DNA of 64,000 bases from Bacteroidaceae bacterium (GTDB taxonomy: Bacteria > Bacteroidota > Bacteroidia > Bacteroidales > Bacteroidaceae): NCBI GenBank assembly GCA_017470425.1, contig JAFUYT010000028.1, positions 49,855 to 113,854 of the forward strand, written 5' to 3'. Of the stretch, positions 45,540 through 54,423 are shown piece after piece; position 1 is the stretch's first letter; every line of letters starts with the position of its first letter. A model generated the notes under the pieces. It was given only the letters and a program-made list of their open reading frames with translations, searched no databases and was not told the origin of the DNA. The position numbers were made by a program, and so were the translations under genes.

Positions 45540-46997
45540 TTACTTGTCTCGCCAGAAACTGCGGGAGAAGAGGACGAGGACACTGAGGATTTCCAGACGA
45601 CCCATCAGCATCAGCAGCGAGAGCAGCCACTTCACCGCGTCGGGAAGGACACCCCATGACATCGTGGGGCCAATCTCCAGACCGAGCGTCGGACCCACGT
45701 TGCTGGCACAGCTGAAAGCAATCGTGAACGCGTTGATGCTGTCAATATCCAGAAGCATCATCACGAAATACACAAACAGACACAACCCCACGTACGCCGC
45801 GAAAAACGCGAAGAGCCCGAGCTGCCGCTCCTGCGAGACGGTGTAGCCGTTCACGCGGACGGGCAGCACCGCGTTGGGGTGCAGGATGCGACGGATCTCA
45901 TTGCGCACCACCTCCCAGAGCATCACCATCCGCACACACTTGAAGCCGCCGCTCGTAGAGCCGGAGCAACCGCCGACGAACATACACGCCGTCAGGATCA
46001 CCCACGTGATATGAGGCCACTGACCGGCATCGTCGTTGAAGACACCCGTCGTGGTGAGGAACGACACGACCTGGAAGAGGCTCGACCGCAGCGCGTCGCC
46101 GATGCGGCAGTGGCACGACCGCATCAGGATGAACATGATAACCAGCGTGGCACCGGCGATGATGCCCGTGTAGAGCCGGAACTCGGCGTTGCGGAAGAAG
46201 TCCTTCACCTTCCGCTTGAAGACAGCCAGATAGAGCAGCGTGAAGCTGGTGCCGCAGAGGAACATGAAGAAAATCGCCGTGTAGTCAATAGCCAGGCTAT
46301 TGAAGTAGCCCGTGCTGGAGTTATGCGTCGCGAAGCCGCCCGTGGCCGTCACCGTCATCGCATAGTTCACGCAGTCGAAGCCGCTCATGCCCTCCAGATA
46401 GAAGCACAGCGCGCAGACCACCGTCAGCAGCCAGTAGATGCCCCAGATCCAATGCCCCGTGGCGCTCAGCCGGGGGTGCATCTTCGTGCGCATCGGCCCC
46501 GTGGCCTCGGCCGAGAACACCTTCACGCTACCGCCCGCTATCGAAGGCAGCACGGCAATCGTGAAAAACACGATACCCAGGCCGCCCACCCACTGCGTGA
46601 GGCTTCGCCAGAACAGCAGCGCATGCGGCAGACGCTCCACATCATCGATGAGCGACGCCCCCGTGGTGGTGAAGCCGGAGATGGTCTCGAAGTAGGCATC
46701 GGTGAGTGAGGTGAGATGGCCGCTCAGATAGAAGGGGAAGCTGCCGAAGAGGCTGAAGATCAGCCACACGATGGCCACGACGAGCAGCGCATCGCGCCGC
46801 GACATGGCATTGGTGGCCCCGTGGCCGACGTAGTGCAACGCGCCACCCGTCAGGAAGGTCGTCACGACGGAGATACCGAAGGCCCACGCGTCATCCTCGC
46901 CATAGCACAGCGACATTACCAGACACCCCAGCATCAGCCCTGCCTCCAGACAGAGCAGCTGACCGATGATCTTCCATATAATCTTCCAGTTAATCAT
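45540..46997 (-). CDS. trkH: TrkH-type potassium transporter
   Basis: This 485-residue protein has the four TrkH pore loops: TISGFTTTGASL (~105-117), MTVTATGGFATHNSS, SFLTTTGVFND and GCSGSTSGGFK. The Gly residues of these filters bind K+. It imports K+ with a cytoplasmic TrkA-like partner that is not in the window. It is coupled to the Fur-family gene upstream by an ATGA overlap. Confidence 0.94.
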   Translation of the reverse strand: MINWKIIWKIIGQLLCLEAGLMLGCLVMSLCYGEDDAWAFGISVVTTFLTGGALHYVGHGATNAMSRRDALLVVAIVWLIFSLFGSFPFYLSGHLTSLTDAYFETISGFTTTGASLIDDVERLPHALLFWRSLTQWVGGLGIVFFTIAVLPSIAGGSVKVFSAEATGPMRTKMHPRLSATGHWIWGIYWLLTVVCALCFYLEGMSGFDCVNYAMTVTATGGFATHNSSTGYFNSLAIDYTAIFFMFLCGTSFTLLYLAVFKRKVKDFFRNAEFRLYTGIIAGATLVIMFILMRSCHCRIGDALRSSLFQVVSFLTTTGVFNDDAGQWPHITWVILTACMFVGGCSGSTSGGFKCVRMVMLWEVVRNEIRRILHPNAVLPVRVNGYTVSQERQLGLFAFFAAYVGLCLFVYFVMMLLDIDSINAFTIAFSCASNVGPTLGLEIGPTMSWGVLPDAVKWLLSLLMLMGRLEILSVLVLFSRSFWRDK

Positions 46998-47470
46998 TGT
47001 TTTCCGCTACAATTGGGGCAGACGCCCTTGACAAGGTAGTTGACGCCCTCCATCGTGAAACCCTCGGGGAGCTGGATGGACGGGATATGGATGGTGTGGA
47101 AGCAGAAGGTGCGCTGGCAGCGCGTGCAGTAGAAATGGATGTGCTGGTCCTCGAGCGAGCAGTCGTCGTCGCCCTCGCAGAGCTCATACTTCGCCACCCC
47201 CGTGCCGTCCTCGATGGCGTGGATGAGGTGGTGCTGGAGCAGGAGCGTCAGCGTGCGGAAGATGGTGGAGCGATCGACGGTGTCGAGTGCATCGTCGAGC
47301 TCGCGCAGGGAGTAGGCGCGGTGGTGGCTCGCCAGCACCCGCAGCACCAGGATGCGCGTGGAAGTCGGCTTCACGCCGCGCCCCACGAGCCGCATCACCT
47401 CGTCCGTCTCATGGGACGCCGAAGCTCCTTTGGTCACATCACTCTGTCCTGCCTTCATATCGCTCATCAT
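46994..47470 (-). CDS. Fur-family transcriptional regulator
   Basis: This 158-residue protein has an N-terminal winged helix (~40-100, with TSTRILVLRVL and DRSTIFRTLTLLLQ) and a dimerisation domain with zinc-binding CTRC and CPNC motifs and HFYCTRCQRTFCFH. It could be a Zur, Fur or PerR-type sensor; the ligand is not decided by these residues. Its stop overlaps trkH (ATGA) and its ATG overlaps the kinase stop (TAATG). Confidence 0.9.
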   Translation of the reverse strand: MMSDMKAGQSDVTKGASASHETDEVMRLVGRGVKPTSTRILVLRVLASHHRAYSLRELDDALDTVDRSTIFRTLTLLLQHHLIHAIEDGTGVAKYELCEGDDDCSLEDQHIHFYCTRCQRTFCFHTIHIPSIQLPEGFTMEGVNYLVKGVCPNCSGKQ

Positions 47471-48453
47471 TAGTAATGGAAACTGCTCCCGCCCAGGAAC
47501 TCGCGCAGCAGCGAGACGGGCGGTATCTGCTTGTCGGAAATCGGCTCGAAGAAGCCCACGAGCTGCCGCAGGCGCAGCGCCTCGGCATACTCCGGCGCCG
47601 CCTCGGGCACCTGCTCCAGGAGCGGCATCACGTAGCCGCGCAGCACCGCCAGCTCATAGAGCAGCGCGCTGTTGATCATGCGGTCGCAGTTCTCCTGGAA
47701 CGGGAAGATCCACTTCTCCTCCCCGGCGCGCACGCTCGGCCACCGGCGGATGGTCTCCTCGGCGGAGTAGCCGCGGAACTTCTTGTCGCGGATGATGCGG
47801 CGCAACAGGCGGTTGTCCGAGGTGGAGATGCGGTGATGCTCGTCGAGCTGGATGGTCGTCAGCGCCGAGACATAGAGCTGGAACTTCGTGTCAGCGGGGA
47901 TCTCGGGTGTCAAGTCGGGGTTCAGCGCGTGGATGCCCTCAATGATGAGGACGTCCTTCGCCGCCAGCTCCATCTGCTGACCGCTCGGGTGGCGGTGCCC
48001 CGACTGGAAATCGTAGCGCGGCAGCTCCACGCACTGGCCGGCCAGGATGGCGGTCAGCTGCTCATTGAAGAAGGGCACATCGACGGCGCCGAGACATTCG
48101 AAGTCATACTCGCCCTTCGCATCGCGCGGCGTATGTTCGCGATCCACGAAGTAATTGTCCATCGAGATCATGCGCGGACGCAGCCCGCACGCCGCCAACT
48201 GCACGGCCAGACGCTTGCACGTCGTGGTCTTGCCGCTGCTGCTGGGACCCGCGAGCAGCACCAGACGGCTGCCCCGCCGCGTGATCTCGTCGGCGACAGC
48301 AGCGATGCGCCGCTCCTGCAGCGCCTCAACCACGTTGATGATGTCGGTGGCATGTCCTTCGCGGACTGCCGTATTGAGTTCGGCCACGGTGCGCAGGCCC
48401 ACAATCTCCTGCCAGTGCCGGTGTTCGGCCATGACGGCCTCGAGTTTAGTCAT
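47470..48453 (-). CDS. Nucleoside (uridine-type) kinase, short form
   Basis: This 327-residue protein of the phosphoribulokinase/uridine kinase fold has P-loop GPSSSGKTTT (~70), DNYFVDREHTPRD, ELPRYDF, IIEGIHALNP and SALTTIQLDEHHRISTSDNRLLRR. In many Bacteroidetes this domain is the C-terminal half of a ~550-residue protein whose N-terminal half resembles a TGS/ThrRS domain. Here the protein begins at residues corresponding to that domain boundary (MTKLEAVMAEHRHWQEIVG), so the N-terminal half is absent. It likely phosphorylates uridine or a related nucleoside. Confidence 0.88.
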   Translation of the reverse strand: MTKLEAVMAEHRHWQEIVGLRTVAELNTAVREGHATDIINVVEALQERRIAAVADEITRRGSRLVLLAGPSSSGKTTTCKRLAVQLAACGLRPRMISMDNYFVDREHTPRDAKGEYDFECLGAVDVPFFNEQLTAILAGQCVELPRYDFQSGHRHPSGQQMELAAKDVLIIEGIHALNPDLTPEIPADTKFQLYVSALTTIQLDEHHRISTSDNRLLRRIIRDKKFRGYSAEETIRRWPSVRAGEEKWIFPFQENCDRMINSALLYELAVLRGYVMPLLEQVPEAAPEYAEALRLRQLVGFFEPISDKQIPPVSLLREFLGGSSFHY

Positions 48454-48492
48454 TGCGAAATGTTGAGAGTTGAACCTTTGATAAACCCGCGA

Positions 48493-49203
48493 TCAGTCTT
48501 CCGCGATCAGCTTCAGCATCCGTGTCAGCTCCTCCATGCCCTCGGAGGCGCCTTTCTTGATGTGGCGGAAGCGGTGGCTGGCCGTCCAGGGAACATCCTT
48601 CGGGTCGATGAGGTAGATGGGCGTGCGGTCGGGCACGAACTGCACGAGGCCGGCGGCGGGATAGACGTTGAGGCTGGTGCCGATGACGACATAGATGTCC
48701 GCCTCCGCCGAGATCTCGGCAGCGCGCTCAATCTCGGGCACCGCCTCGCCGAACCAGACGATGAAGGGGCGCAGCTGGCTGCCGTCGGCCGCCAGGTCAC
48801 CCATGTGGATGTCCAGCCGGTCGGCCGGGAGCATGATGATCTGCGAGGGGTCGTTGGGCTGGCGGCTCGACGTGGCCTTCATCAGTTCGCCGTGGAGGTG
48901 GATGACGTTCGTGGAGCCCGCCCGCTCGTGGAGGTCATCGACGTTCTGCGTGATGACCGTCACGTCGAAGTACTGCTCCAGTGCCGCCACGAGTTCATGG
49001 CCGCGGCACGGCCGCACGGTGGGCAGCTGGCGCCGCCGCTCATTATAGAAGTCGATGACCAGCTGCGGGTTGCGGACATAGCCTTCGATGGTGGCCACAT
49101 CCTCTACGCGGTGCTGTTCCCAGAGTCCGCCGGAGTCGCGGAAGGTGCTGATGCCGCTCTCGGCAGACATACCCGCACCGGTGAGTATCACGAGTTTCTT
49201 CAT
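48493..49203 (-). CDS. cobB: Sirtuin-type NAD-dependent deacylase
   Basis: This 236-residue protein has the Rossmann start VILTGAGMSAESGISTFRD, the QNVD motif (VITQNVDDLHERAG) and the catalytic His in HLHGEL. FYNERRRQ has the Tyr-x-x-Arg pair of class III (desuccinylase-like) sirtuins. The two zinc-ribbon cysteine pairs of E. coli CobB are absent: the segment after HGEL (KATSSRQPND...) has no Cys. ATG 49203 or 49212 both fit; a longer in-frame start is upstream of the promoter. Confidence 0.9.
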   Translation of the reverse strand: MKKLVILTGAGMSAESGISTFRDSGGLWEQHRVEDVATIEGYVRNPQLVIDFYNERRRQLPTVRPCRGHELVAALEQYFDVTVITQNVDDLHERAGSTNVIHLHGELMKATSSRQPNDPSQIIMLPADRLDIHMGDLAADGSQLRPFIVWFGEAVPEIERAAEISAEADIYVVIGTSLNVYPAAGLVQFVPDRTPIYLIDPKDVPWTASHRFRHIKKGASEGMEELTRMLKLIAED

Positions 49204-49226
49204 ACGTTTCATCGGTTTTGCAAGGG

Positions 49227-49234
49227 CAAAAGTA
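49227..49234 (-). promoter_or_regulatory. Minus-strand -7 element before the sirtuin gene
   Basis: The forward strand reads caaaagta, so TACTTTTG. The start near 49220 would leave a leader of 8-17 nt. Confidence 0.5.
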
Positions 49235-49402
49235 AGCATTATTTGCGATTCTGCGTCCGGCAATTGACATTTTATTGGGTCGCGGGCTGCATTTTATGCT
49301 TTTTTAGGCTTCTGCGCACGCCGAATCGTAAATAAATCGTAAAAGCATCGGGATTAGTGAAGAATTTGTAAATAGTAAATCGCGAAATCGTAAAATATTA
49401 GT

Positions 49403-49410
49403 TACCTTTG
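49403..49410 (+). promoter_or_regulatory. -7 element before the FKBP genes
   Basis: TACCTTTG matches TAnnTTTG; the transcript would start near 49417, 21 nt before the ATG. The -33 element is not at the usual spacing. Confidence 0.55.
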
Positions 49411-49437
49411 CGCCCGATTTTTAAAAGAACAGCAAAA

Positions 49438-50022
49438 ATGAACAAGATTAGTTACGCCTTGGGACTCGGCATCGGCCAGCAGCTGAAGAGCATGGGTATC
49501 GAGGATTTCAGTGTACAGGATTTCACGCAGAGCATCTGCGATGTGCTGACAGACGCCGAGCTGGCCATGTCGCATCGCGAGGCACAAACGCTTCTCAACG
49601 AATACTTCGACCGTCAGGCACGCAAGCAGGCTGAGGGCACCATCGCCGAAGGCAAGGCCTTCCTGGAGGCCAACGGCAAGAAGGACGGCGTCGTCACCAC
49701 CAAGAGCGGCCTCCAGTATCAGGTGCTCACCGAGGGCAACGGCCGCAGCCCGAAGGCCACCGACAAGGTGCGCTGCCACTACGAGGGCACCCTCATCGAC
49801 GGCACCGTCTTCGACAGCAGCTACCAGCGCGGCGAGCCCGCCGACTTCCCCCTCAACGGCGTCATCCCCGGATGGACGGAGGGCGTACAGCTGATGAAGG
49901 AGGGCGCCAAGTACCGCTTCTTCATCCCCTATCTCCTCGGCTACGGCGAGCGCGGTGCCGGCAGCAGCATACCCCCCTATGCCACCCTCATCTTCGACGT
50001 CGAGCTCATCAAGGTCCTCTAA
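49438..50022 (+). CDS. FKBP-type peptidyl-prolyl isomerase (cytosolic-type)
   Basis: This 194-residue protein has an N-terminal helical dimerisation region of the FkpA/Mip type (~1-80) and a C-terminal FKBP domain (~95-194: [36 protein letters not shown]). No signal peptide is visible, so it is probably cytosolic, unlike the two paralogues that follow. It speeds proline cis/trans isomerisation. First of three tandem paralogues. Confidence 0.92.
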   Translation: MNKISYALGLGIGQQLKSMGIEDFSVQDFTQSICDVLTDAELAMSHREAQTLLNEYFDRQARKQAEGTIAEGKAFLEANGKKDGVVTTKSGLQYQVLTEGNGRSPKATDKVRCHYEGTLIDGTVFDSSYQRGEPADFPLNGVIPGWTEGVQLMKEGAKYRFFIPYLLGYGERGAGSSIPPYATLIFDVELIKVL

Positions 50023-50088
50023 TCGTCTTAGAAGCCTTAGGAGCCTCAGCAAACAGCAAACCATTAATCCCTAAAATACAACCAAACA

Positions 50089-50955
50089 ATGAAAAAGATT
50101 TCTATCGTTCTCGCAGTGGTCCTGGCAGCTGTCATGACCTCTTGCAACGAGGGTCCCGCCGCCTCCCTGAAGACGGATGTCGATACCCTCAGCTACGCTA
50201 TCGGTATGAGCCAGACGCAGGGCCTCAAAGAGTATCTCGCCATGCGCATGGGCGTCGATACCACCTATGTAGAGGACTTCCTCAAGGGCTTCCGCGAGGG
50301 CATCAAGACCTCCGATGACAAGGGCAAGGCCGCCTTCTATGCCGGCGTGCAGATCGGACAGCAGGTCAGCCAGGGAATGCTCCAGAACATCAACCGCATG
50401 ATCTTCGGCGAGGACACCACCCAGACCGTCAACGAGGCCAATGTCTATGCTGGCTTCATGGCTGCCGTGGCTGGCAACGAGAAGGTGATGAGCGTGGATT
50501 CCGCCAACACCTTCGTGCAGACACGCATGGACGCCATCCGCGAGTCCGCCCGCGCCAAGGCTTTCGCCGACAACAAGCAGAAGGGCGAGGAGTTCATGGC
50601 TGAGGTCGCCAAGAAGGACGGCATCAAGGAACTCGCCGACGGCATCTACTACGAGGTCGTCACCGAGGGTAAAGGCGAAGTGGCTGCCGACACCTGTCAG
50701 GTGAAGGTTCGCTACGAGGGTAAGCTCATCGACGGCACCGTCTTCGACAGCAACCTCGAGAACGAAGAGCCCACCACCTTCCGCGCCAACCAGGTCATCC
50801 CCGGCTTCAAGGCTGCACTGACCACCATGCCCGTCGGCTCCAAGTGGATTGTCTATATCCCGCAGGAGCAGGCCTACGGCGCACAGGACATGGGCAACAT
50901 CAAGCCCTTCAGCGCCCTCACCTTCACCATCGAGCTCGTTGACATCGAGAAGTAA
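50089..50955 (+). CDS. FKBP-type peptidyl-prolyl isomerase lipoprotein
   Basis: This 288-residue protein has a lipoprotein signal (ISIVLAVVLAAVMTSC, lipid Cys19), a Mip-like helical N-terminal domain, and a C-terminal FKBP domain with [14 protein letters not shown] and VIPGFKAALTTMPVGSKW. It is probably attached to the outer membrane and helps fold exported proteins. Second of three tandem paralogues. Confidence 0.92.
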   Translation: MKKISIVLAVVLAAVMTSCNEGPAASLKTDVDTLSYAIGMSQTQGLKEYLAMRMGVDTTYVEDFLKGFREGIKTSDDKGKAAFYAGVQIGQQVSQGMLQNINRMIFGEDTTQTVNEANVYAGFMAAVAGNEKVMSVDSANTFVQTRMDAIRESARAKAFADNKQKGEEFMAEVAKKDGIKELADGIYYEVVTEGKGEVAADTCQVKVRYEGKLIDGTVFDSNLENEEPTTFRANQVIPGFKAALTTMPVGSKWIVYIPQEQAYGAQDMGNIKPFSALTFTIELVDIEK

Positions 50956-50964
50956 GCTACCGAG

Positions 50965-51858
50965 ATGAAAGCACTGAAACTCATCATCATCGCCCTGGGG
51001 CTGCTGGCGTGCACTGGCGCCAGCGCCGCCGGGAAGGTGAAGAAAAGCAAGAAGGCAGCGGTCGTAGCAGAGAAGGTCGATACCGTTCCCATGCGCGACT
51101 TCAGCTACGCCTACGGCATCGCACAGACCAACGGCCTGATGAACTACCTCGTGCAGCGCATGGGCATCGACACCACCTACGTGGCCTACTTCCTCAGCGG
51201 CTTCGACAACCCCGAGATCGACGAGGAGACGAAGCAGATGAAGGCCTACACCGCAGGTAAGGAGATCCGCCAGCAGGTGGAGAACCAGATTGTGCCGCAG
51301 GTCAACAAGCAGATCAACGACAGCGTCGATCTGCTCGACAAGAGCCGCTTCATCGAAGGATTCCGCGCGGCCATCGCAGGCAACGCCACCATCACCGCTG
51401 ACAGCGCACAGGCCGTGGCATCCAAGCAGATGGAGTACTACAACAACGTGAAGATGGAAGCCAAGTACGGCAAGAACCGCACCGACGGCGAAGCGTTCCT
51501 CAAGGCCAACGCCAAGAAGGACAGCGTCGTCACCACACAGAGCGGCCTCCAGTACAAGATCCTCACCGCTGGCACGGGCGAGAAGCCCCAGGCCACCGAC
51601 AAGGTGAAGGTCAACTACGAGGGCACCCTCATCGACGGCACCGTCTTCGACAGCAGCTACAAGCGCAACCAGCCCGCCACCTTCGCCTGCAACCAGGTCA
51701 TCAAGGGATGGACAGAGGCCCTCACGATGATGCCCGTCGGCTCCAAGTGGGAGATCTACATCCCCCAGGAGCTCGGCTACGGCAGCCGCGAGGCGGGCAA
51801 GATACCGCCGTTCTCCACGCTGATCTTTACCGTGGAATTGCTGGAGATTGTCAAGTAA
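50965..51858 (+). CDS. FKBP-type peptidyl-prolyl isomerase (secreted)
   Basis: This 297-residue protein has an N-terminal signal ([18 protein letters not shown]), a Lys-rich linker (KVKKSKKAA), the helical domain and a C-terminal FKBP domain with [23 protein letters not shown]. It begins nine bases after its neighbour. Tandem FKBP genes followed by an Lrp gene are, from memory, a Bacteroidetes arrangement. Confidence 0.92.
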   Translation: MKALKLIIIALGLLACTGASAAGKVKKSKKAAVVAEKVDTVPMRDFSYAYGIAQTNGLMNYLVQRMGIDTTYVAYFLSGFDNPEIDEETKQMKAYTAGKEIRQQVENQIVPQVNKQINDSVDLLDKSRFIEGFRAAIAGNATITADSAQAVASKQMEYYNNVKMEAKYGKNRTDGEAFLKANAKKDSVVTTQSGLQYKILTAGTGEKPQATDKVKVNYEGTLIDGTVFDSSYKRNQPATFACNQVIKGWTEALTMMPVGSKWEIYIPQELGYGSREAGKIPPFSTLIFTVELLEIVK

Positions 51859-51877
51859 TACTCCCTAAATACACGCA

Positions 51878-51915
51878 AAATGACACCAAAGTAACCCTTT
51901 GGTGTCATTTTTTTC
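51878..51915 (+). terminator. Terminator after the FKBP genes
   Basis: Perfect arms aaatgacaccaaa and tttggtgtcattt with a 7-nt loop, then a T-run (ttttttc). Confidence 0.92.
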
Positions 51916-51925
51916 GTAAAAAAGC

Positions 51926-51955
51926 TTGCTATTCTTGCTAAAAGCCCTACCTTTG
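51926..51955 (+). promoter_or_regulatory. Promoter of the Lrp gene
   Basis: TTG at 51926-51928, a 19-bp spacer, TACCTTTG at 51948-51955. The start near 51962 gives a ~25-nt leader before the ATG at 51987. Confidence 0.75.
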
Positions 51956-51986
51956 CATGACAATATGATAACAACAACCTTATCAC

Positions 51987-52520
51987 ATGGAAAAGATAGA
52001 CAGCTTAGACAAGAAAATTCTCGAAATCATCACGCGCAACGCGCGCATTCCTTTTAAAGATGTAGCCGCCGAGTGTGGCGTCTCCCGTGCCGCCATCCAC
52101 CAGCGCGTACAGCGGCTCGTAGATATAGGTGTCATCACCGGTTCCGGCTACTACGTCAACCCCGTCTCGCTCGGCTACAACACCTGCACCTACGTGGGCA
52201 TCACGCTGGAGCGCGGCTCAATGTACAAGCACGTGGTCAACGAGTTCGAGAAGATTCCCGAGATCGTGGAGTGCCACTTCACGACAGGACCCTACACGAT
52301 GCTCATCAAACTCTATGCACGCGACAATGCCCATCTGATGGAGCTCCTCAACAACCGCCTGCAGGAGATCCCCGGCGTCATCGCCACCGAGACGCTCATC
52401 TCCCTGAAGCAGAGCATCAAGAAGGAAGTGCCCATCGGGCTCTCCGATGCCGACGTAGCCGCCATCAAGGCCCTCACCGCCAAGAAAGCCGCACTCCTCG
52501 CCGACACCGCCGACGATTGA
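51987..52520 (+). CDS. Lrp/AsnC-family transcriptional regulator
   Basis: This 177-residue protein has the winged helix (LDKKILEIITRNARIPFKDVA, VSRAAIHQRVQRL, ~6-50) and an effector (RAM) domain (~65-140, with FEKIPEIVECHFTTGPY). A C-terminal Ala/Lys tail (TAKKAALLADTADD) extends beyond the usual length. It probably senses an amino acid and adjusts metabolism. It has its own promoter and lies ahead of the peptidase fusion. Confidence 0.92.
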   Translation: MEKIDSLDKKILEIITRNARIPFKDVAAECGVSRAAIHQRVQRLVDIGVITGSGYYVNPVSLGYNTCTYVGITLERGSMYKHVVNEFEKIPEIVECHFTTGPYTMLIKLYARDNAHLMELLNNRLQEIPGVIATETLISLKQSIKKEVPIGLSDADVAAIKALTAKKAALLADTADD

Positions 52521-52545
52521 GGCGAGAGCAACAAGAACTGACCGG

Positions 52546-54369
52546 ATGTATGTTCGCCACCGCATGATTCAAGACATGAAGAACGAGAACACTTCCTTCC
52601 ACTGGCAAGCCGCCTACGACGGCGTGCACGCCTCCTTCCCCGGCACGCGCCCGTCGCCCGTGATCGGCATCACTGGCAACTTCGGCGACAAGGGCTGTGA
52701 GCTCGCTGAGGGATACTTCGAGAGCGTGCTCCGCGCGGGAGGCACGCCCCTCATCCTGCCACCCACCGAGAACCGAGACGCCCTCGTGGCGATGCTCGAC
52801 CGCATCGACGGCCTCATCCTCTCGGGCGGCGGAGACATGAATCCCCTCTTCATGGGCGAGGAGCCCATCCCCGCGCTCCACAGCATCAACCCGCGCCGCG
52901 ACCTCTCCGAGCTCCTGCTCATCCGCCTGGCCTTCGACCGCCAGCTCCCGATGCTCGGCATCTGCCGCGGCATCCAGATGCTCGCCGCCGCCCTCGGCGG
53001 CACCGTCTATCAAGACCTCGCCACCCAGTTCCCCGCCACCCTCCTCAAGCACAGCCAGGACCTCGACCGCGCCTATGCCTCCCACACCGTCCGCACCGCC
53101 GAAGGCTCCCTCCTGCGCAGCATCATGGGCGGCGCCGAGGCGCTCGCCGTCAACAGCTTCCACCACCAGGCCGTCCGCGAGGCAGGCCCCCGCCTGCGCG
53201 TCGCCGCCACCGCCCCCGACGGCGTCATCGAAGCCATCGAGTCCGCAGAGCACAAGAGCATCCTCGGCGTACAGTGGCACCCCGAATGTTTCTGCCTGCG
53301 CGGCGACGAGTCGATGCTGCCGCTGTTCCGCTGGCTCACCGACGAGGCCGCCAGCTACCGCGCCGCGCGCCGCATCCACAGCCGCATCCTCACCCTCGAC
53401 AGCCACTGCGACACGCCGATGTTCTTCGACCAGAACATCCACTTCGACCAGCGCGACCCCCGCATCCTCGTGGATCTCCACAAGATGACCGAGGGCGCCC
53501 TCGACGCCACCATCATGGTGGCCTACATCCCCCAGGGACCGCGCACCCCCGAAGGCCACGCCGCAGCCACCGACTACGCCCGCAGCCAGCTCCGCCGCGT
53601 CCAGGCCATGGTGAATGACGGCGGTCCGTCCGCCGTCGCCATCGCCCGCACCCCCGCCGACCTCCATCGCCTGAAGGCCGAAGGCCGCAAGGCCATCATG
53701 CTCGGCATCGAGAACGGCTACGCCATCGGCCGCGACCTCTCCCTCCTGCGCCAGTTCCGCGACGAGTTCGGCATCGTCTATATGACCCTCTGCCACAACG
53801 GCAACAACGACATCTGCGGCTCCGCACGCCCCCGCGAGGGCGAGCCGCTGGAGGGTGTCTCCGCCTTCGGCGCCGACGTCATCCGCGAGATGAACCGCCT
53901 CGGCATCCTGGTTGATCTCTCCCACGCCAGCGAGCGCAGCTTCTACGACGCCCTGGACATCAGCCAGACGCCCATCGTCTGTTCCCACAGCTCCGCCCGC
54001 GTCCTCTGCGACCATCCCCGCAACCTCACCGACGACCAGCTGCGGGCCCTCGCCGCGAAGGGCGGCGTGGCACAGGTCACCTTCTACAACGGCTTCCTGC
54101 GCACGGACGGACAGGCCAGCATCCTCGACGCCGTGGCCCATCTCAACCACATGGTCCAGGTCGCCGGCATCGAGCACGTCGGCATCGGCACCGACTTCGA
54201 CGGCGACGGCGGCGTCCCCGGCCTCGCCTCTGCCGCAGAACTCATCAACTTCACCCGCCGCCTGCTCCGCGAGCGCTACACCGAAGCGGATCTCCGCCTC
54301 ATCTGGGGCGGCAACTTCCTGCGAGTGATGGAAGGAGCTCTCCACCACGCTAAACAGGGAGGGGCGTAG
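52546..54369 (+). CDS. Fusion of a class I glutamine amidotransferase-type hydrolase (C26) and a membrane-dipeptidase-type peptidase (M19)
   Basis: This 607-residue protein joins two peptidase folds. Residues ~35-265 match the gamma-glutamyl hydrolase/PuuD group (SGGGDMNP, nucleophile Cys140 in LGICRGIQML, VQWHPE with His/Glu). Residues ~275-605 match renal dipeptidase M19 (TLDSHCDTPMF metal ligands, SHSSARV, GIGTDFDGDGG). No signal peptide is visible. C26 enzymes cleave gamma-glutamyl bonds and M19 cleaves dipeptides such as Cys-Gly, so stepwise breakdown of gamma-glutamyl peptides is plausible but untested. The start could also be 52564 or 52576. Confidence 0.9.
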   Translation: MYVRHRMIQDMKNENTSFHWQAAYDGVHASFPGTRPSPVIGITGNFGDKGCELAEGYFESVLRAGGTPLILPPTENRDALVAMLDRIDGLILSGGGDMNPLFMGEEPIPALHSINPRRDLSELLLIRLAFDRQLPMLGICRGIQMLAAALGGTVYQDLATQFPATLLKHSQDLDRAYASHTVRTAEGSLLRSIMGGAEALAVNSFHHQAVREAGPRLRVAATAPDGVIEAIESAEHKSILGVQWHPECFCLRGDESMLPLFRWLTDEAASYRAARRIHSRILTLDSHCDTPMFFDQNIHFDQRDPRILVDLHKMTEGALDATIMVAYIPQGPRTPEGHAAATDYARSQLRRVQAMVNDGGPSAVAIARTPADLHRLKAEGRKAIMLGIENGYAIGRDLSLLRQFRDEFGIVYMTLCHNGNNDICGSARPREGEPLEGVSAFGADVIREMNRLGILVDLSHASERSFYDALDISQTPIVCSHSSARVLCDHPRNLTDDQLRALAAKGGVAQVTFYNGFLRTDGQASILDAVAHLNHMVQVAGIEHVGIGTDFDGDGGVPGLASAAELINFTRRLLRERYTEADLRLIWGGNFLRVMEGALHHAKQGGA

Positions 54370-54423
54370 TCACCTTGCAAAGACGATATATTAAAAACAG
54401 AATATGATTATCAATAACAAGAT

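Noticed and set aside
47287-49335. A 682-codon plus-strand frame over the kinase and sirtuin genes
   Set aside because: Antisense shadow of two well-supported minus-strand genes.
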